This document shows, piece after piece, positions 34,089 through 43,462 of a DNA stretch of 64,000 nt. Position 1 is the first letter of the stretch. Each line of letters opens with the position of its first letter. This DNA is from Virgibacillus sp. MSP4-1. Its GTDB lineage: Bacteria > Bacillota > Bacilli > Bacillales > Alkalibacillaceae. The stretch spans positions 744,001-808,000 of the forward strand of contig NZ_CP048021.1 of the NCBI RefSeq assembly GCF_010092505.1, written 5' to 3'. Both the position numbers and the translations under genes were made by a program. Below the pieces are notes generated by a model. That model did no database searches. It had not been told where the DNA came from and was given only the letters and a program-made list of their open reading frames with translations.

Positions 34089-34859
34089 TTGTTTGATACA
34101 ATCCGCTATGAATATGATTCGCAGGACCACTTCGCTAAGATTACGTTAAATCGTCCTGAAAAACGGAATGCTGTCTCTCTGGAAATGGGAAGGGAATTAA
34201 ATGAGATTTTGGATAACCTCTCACAAAATAAAGAGTTGAAATTCTTAGTCATCACCGGTTCCGGTAACAAGTCCTTTTGTGCCGGTGGAGATTTGTATGA
34301 TTTCCACGGGGCCATGGATGAGGGTAAGGCATATGAACAATTACGCAGACTGAAAACCGTTCTTTATAAGCTTGCTTCTTTTCCTTTGCCGACCATCTGT
34401 ATATTAAATGGAGATGCAAGAGGAGGCGGCTGCGAGCTTGCTACGGCATGTGATTTTCGCTTCGCTGAGAAGAACACCAGACACGGGTTTATTCAGGGAA
34501 AACTCGGAATAACACCTGGATGGGGTGGAGGAGTTCTTTTGTATAAAAGAATACTGCCCTTGTTAGCTTATCAATGGCTGCTTGAGTCAGATATGAGGGA
34601 TGCCGGGCAATTACAGCAGATGGGATGGATACAGAAGCTTTTTTCAGAAGGTCAGGGTATAAATGAGCTTGTTAAACCTTTTATAGAGAAACAAAGGGCA
34701 CAACTCCATTCCTTTAAAAAGCAATACATAAATCAGTATTCTCTTGACCAGCTGGCGGATGACATGGATATGGAAGTGAAGAACTGCGCACGTTTATGGG
34801 TTTCGGATGAACACAAACAAGCCGTAGAAGCGTTTTTTAAGAGGGGCCGAAAAAAATAG
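34089..34859 (+). CDS. Enoyl-CoA hydratase/isomerase family protein
   Basis: The 256-residue product is a crotonase-fold protein: ITLNRPEKRNAVSLEM at the N-terminus, oxyanion loop FCAGGDLYDF (about 64-73) and GDARGGGCELATACDFRFAE (about 106-126). The first catalytic Glu (GCEL) is kept, but the FGQPE segment that supplies the second Glu of true hydratases reads FIQGKLG. A hydratase reaction is therefore doubtful; an isomerase or hydrolase is possible. The start is TTG at 34089 with GGGGGG upstream. It has no metabolic neighbours and is absent from this spot in B. subtilis. Confidence 0.82.
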   Translation: MFDTIRYEYDSQDHFAKITLNRPEKRNAVSLEMGRELNEILDNLSQNKELKFLVITGSGNKSFCAGGDLYDFHGAMDEGKAYEQLRRLKTVLYKLASFPLPTICILNGDARGGGCELATACDFRFAEKNTRHGFIQGKLGITPGWGGGVLLYKRILPLLAYQWLLESDMRDAGQLQQMGWIQKLFSEGQGINELVKPFIEKQRAQLHSFKKQYINQYSLDQLADDMDMEVKNCARLWVSDEHKQAVEAFFKRGRKK

Positions 34860-34914
34860 TCTACCATACCTGTTTCTTGCATAGATTGATAGTAAAAGAA
34901 ATAGGAGGGATAGA

Positions 34915-35403
34915 ATGGTCCATAATAGACAGGATGCCTGGACAGAGGATGAAGATAGACAGCTGGCAGAAACCGTTCTCCAATTTATACGGGATGGCAG
35001 AACTCAGCTTGAAGCTTTTGAAGAGGTAGCCAGACAATTATCCAGAACGTCAGCAGCCTGCGGGTTTCGCTGGAATGCCACAGTCAGGAAGCAATATGAT
35101 CAGGAGATTCTTTTAGCCAAAAAAGAGCGAAGAAAAAAGGCCTCCCCCAAAGCTTCAGAAGAGAGCAGTGCCTCACAGGAACAGCCATTTGAATTTGATG
35201 AAGCCATTGATTTGCTGAAAAAAATAAAGCAGACTTATGAAACCAGTACGAGTTCATCTGATATCGTTGATGAGCGGATGCAGGAGATTGCCCGGGAAAA
35301 TGAAATCCTGCGTAAAAAAATTGAGAAATATGAAGAGGCACTTAGACAGATTATGACGATATGGGAAACGGTTTCCACTGAGAGTGATAAAAGGCAAGGC
35401 TGA
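34915..35403 (+). CDS. ylbO: RsfA-family transcriptional regulator (GerR/YlbO-like)
   Basis: The 162-residue product starts with a Myb/SANT-like DNA-binding domain ([17 protein letters not shown] and [14 protein letters not shown], about residues 8-62). It ends in a leucine-zipper-like coiled coil (about 120-150, [17 protein letters not shown]). This is the layout of RsfA-family sporulation regulators. The B. subtilis gene here, ylbO (gerR), controls mother-cell genes under sigma-E. The ATG follows AGGAGGG. Its stop is within the arm of a shared terminator. The role is inferred from homology and synteny. Confidence 0.88.
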   Translation: MVHNRQDAWTEDEDRQLAETVLQFIRDGRTQLEAFEEVARQLSRTSAACGFRWNATVRKQYDQEILLAKKERRKKASPKASEESSASQEQPFEFDEAIDLLKKIKQTYETSTSSSDIVDERMQEIARENEILRKKIEKYEEALRQIMTIWETVSTESDKRQG

Positions 35404-35423
35404 ATGAGATAAGCCTTGCCTTT
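35390..35423. terminator. Bidirectional terminator between ylbO and ylbP
   Basis: AAAGGCAAGGCT and AGCCTTGCCTTT form a 12-bp stem that includes the ylbO stop codon, between convergent genes. Confidence 0.85.
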
Positions 35424-35451
35424 CGTTCGTTATGTCAGTATCCGGACAGGA

Positions 35452-35934
35452 TTACTGAGTCCGATTTTGTTCTTCTACGCCATCCGGCAGCCAAATTAAT
35501 GGGTTTTCCCCTAAGTCACGCTCCATATCATAGTGAACCTTTTGAAAGTCCATTTTCTCCCAGAAGCTGTGTGAATTAATGCGAGGATTGGTTTTAATTG
35601 GGAGTTTGAAGCTTTTGGCAAAATCAACAAGTTCCCGGCCTAATCCCTTTCCACGATAATCATAGAGTACTTCCAATTTCCAGAGTTCGAGATAATCCTG
35701 TGGTGGTTCAAAGTATTCATCATATTTTTTATTAATTCGATACAAACTCATTCTTGCTACGAGTGAGTTTCCGTAATAGATCCCGTAAAAAGGGGATTCA
35801 CTGTTATTTTCCACCATATTGTTTTCCAGATCTTCCAGCATGGATAATTCCTGAATCCCATATTCCTTAAAGCGTTTAAATTCTTCCAGTGTTTTATAAT
35901 TAATTAATAATCGTTCTACTTTAACCGTTTTCAT
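35452..35934 (-). CDS. ylbP: GNAT family N-acetyltransferase YlbP
   Basis: The 160-residue product has the acetyl-CoA-binding segment LEVLYDYRGKGLGRELVDFA (about residues 87-106) of GNAT enzymes, preceded by FYGIYYGNSLVARMSLY. The position next to the gerR-like gene and panE matches ylbP. The substrate is unknown. The ATG follows TAGGGGGA. It is a single gene on the minus strand, divergent from panE. Confidence 0.85.
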   Translation of the reverse strand: MKTVKVERLLINYKTLEEFKRFKEYGIQELSMLEDLENNMVENNSESPFYGIYYGNSLVARMSLYRINKKYDEYFEPPQDYLELWKLEVLYDYRGKGLGRELVDFAKSFKLPIKTNPRINSHSFWEKMDFQKVHYDMERDLGENPLIWLPDGVEEQNRTQ

Positions 35935-36097
35935 TTTTCTAATCCCCCTAACCCCTTATGGTTTATACTTTTATTATAATATAAAATGGACCGAAACAAA
36001 ATGTTTAATAATATAAATGTTCAAAAAACTGAAAAACCTTAAACACCAGGAAAAAAGTCTGGTAAAATGTACAGGAGAAAAGGAGGGGGGGACAAAT

Positions 36098-37000
36098 ATG
36101 GATATCGGGATTATCGGTGCAGGTTCAATAGGACTTTTGCTGGCAGCTTATCTGGCCAAAGACCATCAGGTGACCTGCTATGTGCGCAGGGAGGAACAGA
36201 AACATCAGATCCGGAGAAATGGTGTAGTATTACACAATTCCCGGCATAACCCCCACAAGACTTTCAGGGTGAATGCGGAAAAACTGGAAGCATTGGGCAG
36301 GCATGACTTTTATATGGTCTGTGTCAAATATCCGCAACTAGCGGATGTTTTGCAGATGTTGGAAGAAAAAGCAGATACTCAGAAACCTGTCCTTTTTATC
36401 CAAAATGGTATGGCACATGTTGATTTGATCTCCCGTATGAAGCGGACGGTTTTTGTCGCTGTTTTAGATCACGGAGCTAAGCGCAGGAATGACTATACTG
36501 TTATACATACAGGAAAAGGAAGTGTTCAGACAGGGGTCATAGATAGGCGGGGGGAAACACTCCTTCAGAATAAGTTAAAGGCCTTACATACGGTTGAATT
36601 TCCCTGGTTTTATCATGATGACCCTGTAAAACTGCTGAGAAGGAAACTGGTAGTTAATGCCGTCATAAATCCACTGACAGCCCTATTTGATGTTCAAAAT
36701 GGGGAGATTCTTACCAATCCCTATTTATACCACCTTGCGAAAGGCTTATGTGAAGAGACTTGTCAGGTGCTGGAGCTTGAGTTTGATCAAAACTGGGAGT
36801 ATGTACAAAATGTAGCAGACCGGACAAAGCTGAATTCTTCCTCTATGAGAGAGGATATTCGGCGTGGAAATCCCTCTGAAATTGAGACCATCAGTGGTTA
36901 TATTATGAATCAGGACTGGGGCTCTCAATATACGTATACCTCTTTTGTCTATAACGGAATAATGGCAAAGGAACGTTCGGGGAGGGAGACTTTTGATTGA
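36098..37000 (+). CDS. panE: 2-dehydropantoate 2-reductase (PanE-type, YlbQ)
   Basis: The 300-residue product begins MDIGIIGAGSIGLLLAAYLA, an NADPH-binding Rossmann fold. It continues with FYMVCVKYPQ, FIQNGMAH and KLVVNAVINPLTALF, the conserved catalytic lysine region of ketopantoate reductases. The reaction makes pantoate for coenzyme A. The ATG at 36098 has GGAGGGGGG just upstream; the 27 codons before it lack a start signal. It overlaps the DUF3397 gene by 8 bases. B. subtilis also has panE (ybxB-like) elsewhere, so a specialised role of this paralogue cannot be ruled out. Confidence 0.88.
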   Translation: MDIGIIGAGSIGLLLAAYLAKDHQVTCYVRREEQKHQIRRNGVVLHNSRHNPHKTFRVNAEKLEALGRHDFYMVCVKYPQLADVLQMLEEKADTQKPVLFIQNGMAHVDLISRMKRTVFVAVLDHGAKRRNDYTVIHTGKGSVQTGVIDRRGETLLQNKLKALHTVEFPWFYHDDPVKLLRRKLVVNAVINPLTALFDVQNGEILTNPYLYHLAKGLCEETCQVLELEFDQNWEYVQNVADRTKLNSSSMREDIRRGNPSEIETISGYIMNQDWGSQYTYTSFVYNGIMAKERSGRETFD

Positions 37001-37373
37001 TATGATCGCCATAATCGTCGCGACAATCACGACTCTGCCATTTCTGGTTTTTATTTTAAGCTATTATCTAATCAAAAAAATGACAAGCAATGATAGAAAG
37101 GCAGTAAGAACCAGTGCAGATATGACAACCTTTATTCTTATTCTATCGGTTACCTTCAGTTTCCAGATGGGAATCAATTTGAATATATTCTGGTGGATCA
37201 TTGTCTTTATGCTATTTCTTCTTGCATTATTTGTTTTTTTACAGTGGAAATATCAACAGGAGATTATTATAAGAACCGTTGTAAAGCGATTCTGGAGAGT
37301 GTCCTTTTTTATTTTCAGCTTTTTATATCTCTTTGGCGTCGTTTATGGAATTATTTATCGGATCATGATCTGA
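36993..37373 (+). CDS. DUF3397 membrane protein
   Basis: The 126-residue product has four hydrophobic segments (about 3-24, 43-60, 62-84 and 101-125) and a basic loop, matching DUF3397 proteins commonly found between panE and bshC in Bacilli. The start is TTG at 36993 with GGAGGGAG upstream, inside the panE 3' end. An ATG at 37002 is an alternative. Translational coupling to panE is likely. Function unknown. Confidence 0.8.
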   Translation: MIDMIAIIVATITTLPFLVFILSYYLIKKMTSNDRKAVRTSADMTTFILILSVTFSFQMGINLNIFWWIIVFMLFLLALFVFLQWKYQQEIIIRTVVKRFWRVSFFIFSFLYLFGVVYGIIYRIMI

Positions 37374-37458
37374 CTAAACAGAAGAGATGCAACAGGGAGC
37401 CGTTTTCGTTACAATAACAAAAGATGCATTAATCTGGCAGTCAAAAGGAGAAGGATGT

Positions 37459-39081
37459 ATGAGAGTCAAGCCGATTTCACTAGAGAATCAATCGAAACTC
37501 GTAACGGATTACAGGAATCGTAAACAGAATATTTTGCAGTATTTCCATTATGATCCATTTGATAAAAAAGTGTTTGCGCAGCGGTTGAAGGATATAGCTG
37601 CGATGAAATATAAGCGTGAAGAACTTAGTGACGTGCTGAAGAAGTGCAATCATAAATGGGGAGCAGGAGAAAAGACCCTTTCCAATATTGAACGCCTGAA
37701 GGATGAAAAAAGTGTTACGGTAGTGGGCGGACAACAGGCAGGCTTACTGACCGGGCCATTATATTCCATACATAAAATGATCAGCATTATTAAACTTGCA
37801 CGTGAACAGGAAGAAGCCCTGGGTGTACCAGTTATACCGCTGTTTTGGATTGCGGGTGAGGATCATGATTACGAAGAGATTAATCATGTGTATCTTCCCC
37901 GTGGTGATCGAATGAAAAAATTCAGAACCCTGCAACAGCAGGTAGAAAAAAAATCGGTATCTCACATGAAACTTGATCAGGAAGTCACCGGGCAATGGCT
38001 GGATAATTTGTTTGGAAACCTTAAGGAAACCCAATATACAAAGGAACTGCACAAAAAATTAAAAGAGCTTATCAAACATAGTGAAACGTTCGTTGATTTT
38101 TTTGCACAGGTCACCTTTGCTTTGTTCCGGGATGAAGGACTTGTTCTCCTTGATTCTGGGGATCCGGAAATTCGCGGGCTAGAAAGTGAATATTTTCAGT
38201 CGATGATGACGCATCAGCCTGAAATCGCCTCAGGAGTTGCAGAAGCGCTCCACCAGACCAGTCAATCAGGGTATACCATTCCGGTAGATGCTGACAATAC
38301 GGATGGCCATTTATTCTATCATCACAATGGGGAGAGGGTATTGCTTACTGTAAATGAAGGAGACTGGACCGGGAAAAACGGCGAGTGTTCGCTTACAGAT
38401 GATGAAATAAGGGAAATCGCTGAACATTCCCCGGAATTGTTGAGCAATAATGTCGTCACCAGACCGATGATGCAGGAGCTTCTGCTGCCTGTCCTGGCCT
38501 TTGTTGGTGGAGGAGGAGAGGTTGCCTACTGGTCCCTTTTAAAAGCAGGATTTGAAGCGCTGGGGCTTAAAGTTCCACCAGTCCTCCCACGATTATCCTT
38601 TACCTTAATTGATCCAAAGCGTGAGAAAACATTACGGTCTCTTGCTTTATCTGTTGACCATGTTATTCAGAATGGTGTTGATGTGGAGCGGATTGCATGG
38701 CTTAAACGGCAAACCCATGCTCCTGTTGAAGAGGTTAGCGATCAGGTTAAATTAACAATTGAAAAAGTTCATGAACCATTACGCGACATCGCCAAGGAAG
38801 CCGGAGATGATGTAGCTCAGCTGGCTGACAAAAATCTAACTCATTTACTAAGAGAGGTCGAGTACCTGGAGCAACGGATTGATTATTCGATAAGAATGAA
38901 ACATCAGGAAACAGTGCAGAAATTTAATGATTTAGAGCTGTTCCTTTATCCTGAAGGTGGCCTGCAGGAACGAACGTGGAATGTTCTGTATTGGCTCAAT
39001 ACATATGGGGAGGACTGGATTCACGAGCTTATGGATAAGGAAATGGAGTGGGAATCGTCCCATTATGTTCTTTATTTATAA
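37459..39081 (+). CDS. bshC: Bacillithiol synthase BshC
   Basis: The 540-residue product is the cysteine-adding enzyme of bacillithiol synthesis, joining Cys to GlcN-malate. VVGGQQAGLLTGPLYSIHK (about residues 93-112) and LFWIAGEDHDYEEINHVY (about 135-152) are family hallmarks. A long coiled coil lies in the last third. The ATG at 37459 follows AAAAGGAGAAGGATGT; the longer upstream frame has no ribosome binding site. It is B. subtilis yllA, next to mraZ in both. Low-molecular-weight thiol production is therefore expected in this organism. Confidence 0.94.
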   Translation: MRVKPISLENQSKLVTDYRNRKQNILQYFHYDPFDKKVFAQRLKDIAAMKYKREELSDVLKKCNHKWGAGEKTLSNIERLKDEKSVTVVGGQQAGLLTGPLYSIHKMISIIKLAREQEEALGVPVIPLFWIAGEDHDYEEINHVYLPRGDRMKKFRTLQQQVEKKSVSHMKLDQEVTGQWLDNLFGNLKETQYTKELHKKLKELIKHSETFVDFFAQVTFALFRDEGLVLLDSGDPEIRGLESEYFQSMMTHQPEIASGVAEALHQTSQSGYTIPVDADNTDGHLFYHHNGERVLLTVNEGDWTGKNGECSLTDDEIREIAEHSPELLSNNVVTRPMMQELLLPVLAFVGGGGEVAYWSLLKAGFEALGLKVPPVLPRLSFTLIDPKREKTLRSLALSVDHVIQNGVDVERIAWLKRQTHAPVEEVSDQVKLTIEKVHEPLRDIAKEAGDDVAQLADKNLTHLLREVEYLEQRIDYSIRMKHQETVQKFNDLELFLYPEGGLQERTWNVLYWLNTYGEDWIHELMDKEMEWESSHYVLYL

Positions 39082-39146
39082 ATAAAGAGCAAATCCCCCA
39101 CTTTCTACCACTTGGGCTGAAAAAACGTATATGGACCAATAATAAG

Positions 39147-39180
39147 AAAGATCTGCCTTTTATAAGGTAGGTCTTTTTTC
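39147..39180 (+). terminator. Terminator after bshC
   Basis: AGATCTGCCTT pairs with AAGGTAGGTCT (two G-U pairs) and TTTTT follows, 66 bases after the bshC stop. Confidence 0.75.
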
Positions 39181-39286
39181 TTGTTTTTACCACCTTTCAG
39201 CCAGTTCTTCTTAGCGTCCGTTCCCCTCTTGAGCAGATTGTTTATGCTTTATCCATTTATTAGTCTGCACAAAGTTTAAAATTCAT

Positions 39287-39321
39287 GTGGAGGAAAGTGG
39301 GGGATTGTGGTACACTATAAT
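39287..39321 (+). promoter_or_regulatory. mraZ promoter with three MraZ-type boxes
   Basis: GTGG occurs at 39287, 39297 and 39307, exactly one helical turn apart, overlapping the -35 region of a TATAAT at 39316-39321. MraZ is known to bind tandem TGGG/GTGG repeats at this spacing before its own operon, so negative autoregulation of the dcw cluster is likely. Confidence 0.65.
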
Positions 39322-39342
39322 CAGAAAGTGGGGGCGATGTAT

Positions 39343-39774
39343 ATGTTCATGGGGGAATTTCAACATAATATCGACTCAAAAGGCCGTATGATCATGCCTG
39401 CCAAATTCCGTGAAGAATTAGGAGAAGGCTTCATCATCACCCGCGGTCTTGATAAATGTCTGTTTGCCTATCCCATGGACGAATGGCGCCAATTGGAAGA
39501 GAAGCTGAAAAAACTTCCCCTTACAAAAAAAGATGCCCGTTCTTTCACCCGCTTCTTCTTCTCTGGCGCAGTTGAATGTGAAGTAGATAAACAGGGAAGA
39601 ATAAACATTCCATCGCCCCTTAGAAAATATGCGGATTTAGAAAAAGAATGTGTCATTATTGGTGTTTCCAATCGAATCGAGATCTGGTCACAGGATAAGT
39701 GGGAAGTTTACTTTGAGGAATCTGAGGAATCTTTTGCCGAAATTGCAGAAAACATGATGGATTTTGATATTTAA
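39343..39774 (+). CDS. mraZ: Transcriptional regulator MraZ
   Basis: The 143-residue product carries two tandem SpoVT/AbrB-like motifs (about residues 5-47 and 76-119: [16 protein letters not shown] and [16 protein letters not shown]). MraZ forms a ring-shaped oligomer and represses its own dcw operon. I chose the ATG at 39343 (MFMGEFQH), which gives the usual 143-residue length and lies after AAAGTGGGGGCGATG. It is the first gene of the division/cell-wall cluster. Confidence 0.95.
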   Translation: MFMGEFQHNIDSKGRMIMPAKFREELGEGFIITRGLDKCLFAYPMDEWRQLEEKLKKLPLTKKDARSFTRFFFSGAVECEVDKQGRINIPSPLRKYADLEKECVIIGVSNRIEIWSQDKWEVYFEESEESFAEIAENMMDFDI

Positions 39775-39801
39775 ACTTCATCGGTAGAAGCGGGTGTTAA
39801 A

Positions 39802-40779
39802 ATGTTTGAACATTACAGTGTACTAAAAAATGAAGCAATAGAAGGTCTGAATATAAAGCAGGATGGTACTTATGTGGACTGTACCTTAGGAGGCGGAGGT
39901 CATTCTGAGCAGATTGTCCAAGCCCTGGGGCCTGAAGGAAGGCTGGTTGCATTTGATCAGGATATAGAGGCCCTTGAGTTTGCTAAAAGCCGTCTTCAAG
40001 CGTATGAAGGACAATGTTTGTTTGTTCATGCGAATTTCCAACGGTTGAAGGAAAAATTGCAGGAAAATGGCATTGATGAAGTTGATGGGGTTCTATTTGA
40101 CCTGGGTGTTTCCTCCCCCCAATTAGATCAGGATGAACGGGGCTTCAGCTATCATCAGGATGCATCTTTGGACATGCGCATGGACCAATCACAAGTGTTG
40201 TCAGCATATGAAGTGGTGAATACGTGGACATACGAAAACTTAGTGAAAATCTTTTTCAGATATGGGGAAGAGAAGTTTTCTAAACAAGTGGCAAGAAAGA
40301 TCGAACAGACAAGGCAGGAGCACCCTATTGAAACAACCTCCCAATTGGTTGAGGTTATTAAAGAAGGGATTCCTGCCGCAGCCCGAAGAAAAGGGGGACA
40401 CCCTGCCAAACGTATATTTCAGGCGATTCGAATTGCTGTGAACAATGAATTAAACGTTTTTCGTGACGCTCTCCATCAGGCAGCGGAAGTCACAAGCTTA
40501 GGTGGAAGAATTTCAGTCATTACTTTTCATTCTCTGGAAGACCGCATCTGTAAAAAGAGTATGAAGAAGTGGAGTACACCTCCGCCCATTCCAAAGAATA
40601 TTCCCATTATTCCGGAAGAGGCGCAACCACCGTTTGAACTTATTACACGAAAGCCGATTACTCCGGCTGAGGAGGAAATTGCAGAAAATCGGCGCTCCCG
40701 ATCGGCTAAACTGCGTATTGCTGAAAAAGTAAAAGCCTGGGATGATAAGTTTCGATATGAAGAAAGGGGCAATGCATAG
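39802..40779 (+). CDS. rsmH: 16S rRNA (cytosine1402-N4)-methyltransferase RsmH
   Basis: The 325-residue SAM-dependent enzyme methylates C1402 of 16S rRNA. Signatures include [13 protein letters not shown] at the start, [14 protein letters not shown] (SAM loop, about 25-38), [15 protein letters not shown] and [16 protein letters not shown]. The [14 protein letters not shown] block is also present. Length is slightly above the 311 of B. subtilis. It follows mraZ by 27 bases. Its TAG stop overlaps the GTG of ftsL by one base. Confidence 0.96.
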   Translation: MFEHYSVLKNEAIEGLNIKQDGTYVDCTLGGGGHSEQIVQALGPEGRLVAFDQDIEALEFAKSRLQAYEGQCLFVHANFQRLKEKLQENGIDEVDGVLFDLGVSSPQLDQDERGFSYHQDASLDMRMDQSQVLSAYEVVNTWTYENLVKIFFRYGEEKFSKQVARKIEQTRQEHPIETTSQLVEVIKEGIPAAARRKGGHPAKRIFQAIRIAVNNELNVFRDALHQAAEVTSLGGRISVITFHSLEDRICKKSMKKWSTPPPIPKNIPIIPEEAQPPFELITRKPITPAEEEIAENRRSRSAKLRIAEKVKAWDDKFRYEERGNA

Positions 40780-41150
40780 TGGCTTCAGTATTTGCACGTA
40801 ATTTAGATTCCTATCAGACACAAGAACAACAGCAAAAACAGACGAAGGTTCAAGTGAAGGTACATAAAAAGCGCTGGATTTCTAAGGGAGAAAAATTCCT
40901 GTATTCCTTTTTCGCAGGCATTACCGCTCTGGCAAGTGTTTTTGTGATTTCCTACGCTTCTGATCTTCACAGTGTCAACCGGGACGTTCAGGAATTGCAA
41001 AGTCAGGTGAACCAGAAACAAGTAACAGTTGAAAACCTTGAGGCCGAAGTAAAGGTGCTTAGTGAACCAAGCCGTATTTTAAAAGTAGCTAAGGAAAATG
41101 GCCTTCAAATTCAGAATTCGAAAGTAGAACAGGCAAATAAAGTGCGTTAA
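40779..41150 (+). CDS. ftsL: Cell division protein FtsL
   Basis: The 123-residue bitopic protein has a basic cytoplasmic part (about 1-40), one membrane helix (about 42-62) and an extracellular coiled coil (about 63-110) with the KVAKENGLQI end typical of FtsL. FtsL pairs with DivIC and DivIB to activate septal wall synthesis. The start is GTG at 40779, overlapping the rsmH stop, with AAAGGGG upstream. The position between rsmH and pbpB confirms the call. Confidence 0.92.
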   Translation: MASVFARNLDSYQTQEQQQKQTKVQVKVHKKRWISKGEKFLYSFFAGITALASVFVISYASDLHSVNRDVQELQSQVNQKQVTVENLEAEVKVLSEPSRILKVAKENGLQIQNSKVEQANKVR

Positions 41151-41164
41151 AGGAGAACCACACA

Positions 41165-43399
41165 ATGAAGAAATTGCCATCCACAAACGTATTTGCCATC
41201 CTTTTTATGGTTATATTCGGGATCATATTTGTTTTTTTGTTCAGCCGTTTAATGTATATTCAGGCATCAGGAGAAGTCGATGGAGTAGACCTGAATAAAT
41301 GGGCAGAGAAGCAAAGAACAGCTTCCTATACATTAGATGCAGAGCGGGGCCGGATCCTGGACAGGACTGGTATGGTGCTTGCGGACAACCGGCCTTCTTA
41401 TAGAGTATATGCCGTTCTGGATGAAGATTATTCCAAGAATTCGGAAGACCCCCTGCATGTTAAGGATCCTGTAAAGACAGCAAATAAACTTGCTCCTGTT
41501 CTGGGAATGGAAGCGAATAAAATCGCAGAGGTCATCCAAAACGGACAGGAACGGGATGCCTTTCAAGTAGAATTTGGTTCGAGTGGCGAGGATCTAACAG
41601 AAGAGAAAAAGGAAGAAATAGAAAAGCTGGATTTGCCGGGAATCTATTTACAGGAGGGTCAGAAGCGCTATTATCCTAATGACCGGTTTGCTTCCCATGT
41701 GATTGGTTTTACCCAGCAGGAAGAAGATAAGTTAAAAGGTATTTTAGGTATTGAAAAATCTATGAATTCCCAATTGACCGGGAAGGACGGGTATATTTCC
41801 TATCAGCAGGATCAGTATGCCAACAAGCTGTTAAACCCAAATGAAATTCTGAAACAGCCACAGGACGGGTCAAATGTCTATTTAACTCTTGATCAGAAAA
41901 TCCAAACCTTCCTGGAAGATACAATGTCAGATATCTATGAACAATATAATCCTGAACAGATGATGGCTGTTGTTATGAATCCGGAGACCGGTGAGGTTCT
42001 GGCTATGGCAAATCGGCCCAGCTTTAATCCAAATACAAGAGAAAATATCGATAATTGGTATAATGACATTGTTTCTTATCCCTTCGCTCCAGGTTCAACC
42101 ATGAAAATCTTCACAGTTGCTGCAGCTATGGATGCGGGTGTTTATAACGGAAATGAAACCTTTCAATCTGGTGTTTATAACTTTATGGATGGAGCAAAAC
42201 CAGTCAGAGATCACAACTGGGGAAAAGGATGGGGAACCATTACATATGATGAGGGGATTCGCCGTTCCTCAAACGTGGCGGTATCCAAGCTTGTCTGGGA
42301 AAAACTTGGTACGGAAAAGTTTCTTGAGTATTTAAAAAGATTTGATTTTCATCAGAAAACAGGAATTGATCTATCAGGTGAGGAAACAGGACAAATTACT
42401 TACAAATGGCCGTCAGATAAAGTAAGAACGGCATTTGGGCAGAGTACAACTTTAACACCGATTCAGTTAATGAAGGGTGCGACCGCTGTAGCTAATGATG
42501 GAAAAATGATGAAGCCCTATGTGATTTCCAAAGTGAAGGATGCAGATGACAATAAAACGATTAAAGAAACGAAGCCACAGGTGGTTGATGAACCTATTAA
42601 AGCAGAAACGGCAAAAAAAGTCAGAGACCTGCTTGGCACTGTTATTTCCAGTGAAGACGGAACCGGTCAGGAATATCAATTAGACGATTATTCTGTGGCC
42701 GGAAAAACAGGAACAGCCCAGCTACCTGATCCCGAAAATGGCGGATTTTTGACAGGAAGAGAAAACTATATTTTTTCCTTTTTAGGCATGGCGCCTAAAG
42801 AAGATCCAGAGCTTATGATGTATGTAGCCGTTAAGCAGCCGGAGTTGGAGAATACAGAAGCAGGTTCGGAGCCTGTGTCGTATATTTTTAAATCTGTTAT
42901 GGAAAAGAGCCTTCATTATCTGAACATTAGTCCAGATAAGACAACAAAAGGGCTATCCGTTGATTCTATTGAACTAGCTGACTATAAAGGGCAGTCAGTA
43001 GAAGCTGTTAAACGAAGCTTAAGTGAGCAAAGTGTTCAGACAGAAGTCATAGGGGATGGAGACAAAGTAAAAGCGACGTTACCACAGGCCGGCAACAAAA
43101 TTCTGCCGGAGAGTACCGTGATGCTTCTGACAGATGGCGATGCTGTTATCCCGGATTTAACAGGCTGGTCGCTTCGTGAAGTATTGAAATATGCTTCTGT
43201 TTATGATCTGAAGGTTGAGCATATTGGAAATGGGTACGTGGTTCATCAGAGCGTGAATCCGGGGGCTCATGTGAAAAAGGGATCTTATCTGAGCATTAAG
43301 CTGGAGCCGCCAAATGGAAGCGATAATGAAGAATCCGGGACGGAAGAGCGTGAAGATGCTGAAACAGAAAACCGGGAAGAAGCAGATGAATCCGGCTAA
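41165..43399 (+). CDS. pbpB: Division penicillin-binding protein 2B with PASTA domains
   Basis: The 744-residue class B PBP has an N-terminal helix (about 8-30), a dimerisation domain and a transpeptidase domain with active-site S311 (STMK), SSN at 368-370 and KTGT at 514-517. Two PASTA domains follow (about 598-655 and 656-712). The final 30 residues are mostly Glu, Asp, Asn and Ser. It crosslinks septal peptidoglycan with FtsW. The ATG follows AAAGGAG. Position after ftsL matches B. subtilis pbpB. A terminator follows. Confidence 0.95.
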   Translation: MKKLPSTNVFAILFMVIFGIIFVFLFSRLMYIQASGEVDGVDLNKWAEKQRTASYTLDAERGRILDRTGMVLADNRPSYRVYAVLDEDYSKNSEDPLHVKDPVKTANKLAPVLGMEANKIAEVIQNGQERDAFQVEFGSSGEDLTEEKKEEIEKLDLPGIYLQEGQKRYYPNDRFASHVIGFTQQEEDKLKGILGIEKSMNSQLTGKDGYISYQQDQYANKLLNPNEILKQPQDGSNVYLTLDQKIQTFLEDTMSDIYEQYNPEQMMAVVMNPETGEVLAMANRPSFNPNTRENIDNWYNDIVSYPFAPGSTMKIFTVAAAMDAGVYNGNETFQSGVYNFMDGAKPVRDHNWGKGWGTITYDEGIRRSSNVAVSKLVWEKLGTEKFLEYLKRFDFHQKTGIDLSGEETGQITYKWPSDKVRTAFGQSTTLTPIQLMKGATAVANDGKMMKPYVISKVKDADDNKTIKETKPQVVDEPIKAETAKKVRDLLGTVISSEDGTGQEYQLDDYSVAGKTGTAQLPDPENGGFLTGRENYIFSFLGMAPKEDPELMMYVAVKQPELENTEAGSEPVSYIFKSVMEKSLHYLNISPDKTTKGLSVDSIELADYKGQSVEAVKRSLSEQSVQTEVIGDGDKVKATLPQAGNKILPESTVMLLTDGDAVIPDLTGWSLREVLKYASVYDLKVEHIGNGYVVHQSVNPGAHVKKGSYLSIKLEPPNGSDNEESGTEEREDAETENREEADESG

Positions 43400-43405
43400 T
43401 GATCC

Positions 43406-43437
43406 AGGCAGGGGCCTTAAGGTCCCTGCCTTATTTA
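43406..43437 (+). terminator. Terminator after pbpB
   Basis: GGCAGGG-CCTT pairs with AAGG-CCCTGCC and TTATTTAT follows. It separates vegetative pbpB from the sporulation gene spoVD. Confidence 0.75.
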
Positions 43438-43462
43438 TCTCGCCTATACTGTTCGTCATAGC

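Noticed and set aside
39082-39342. Possible extra small gene between bshC and mraZ
   Set aside because: Only a terminator, AT-rich sequence and the MraZ-box promoter are present; no ORF with a start signal exists.
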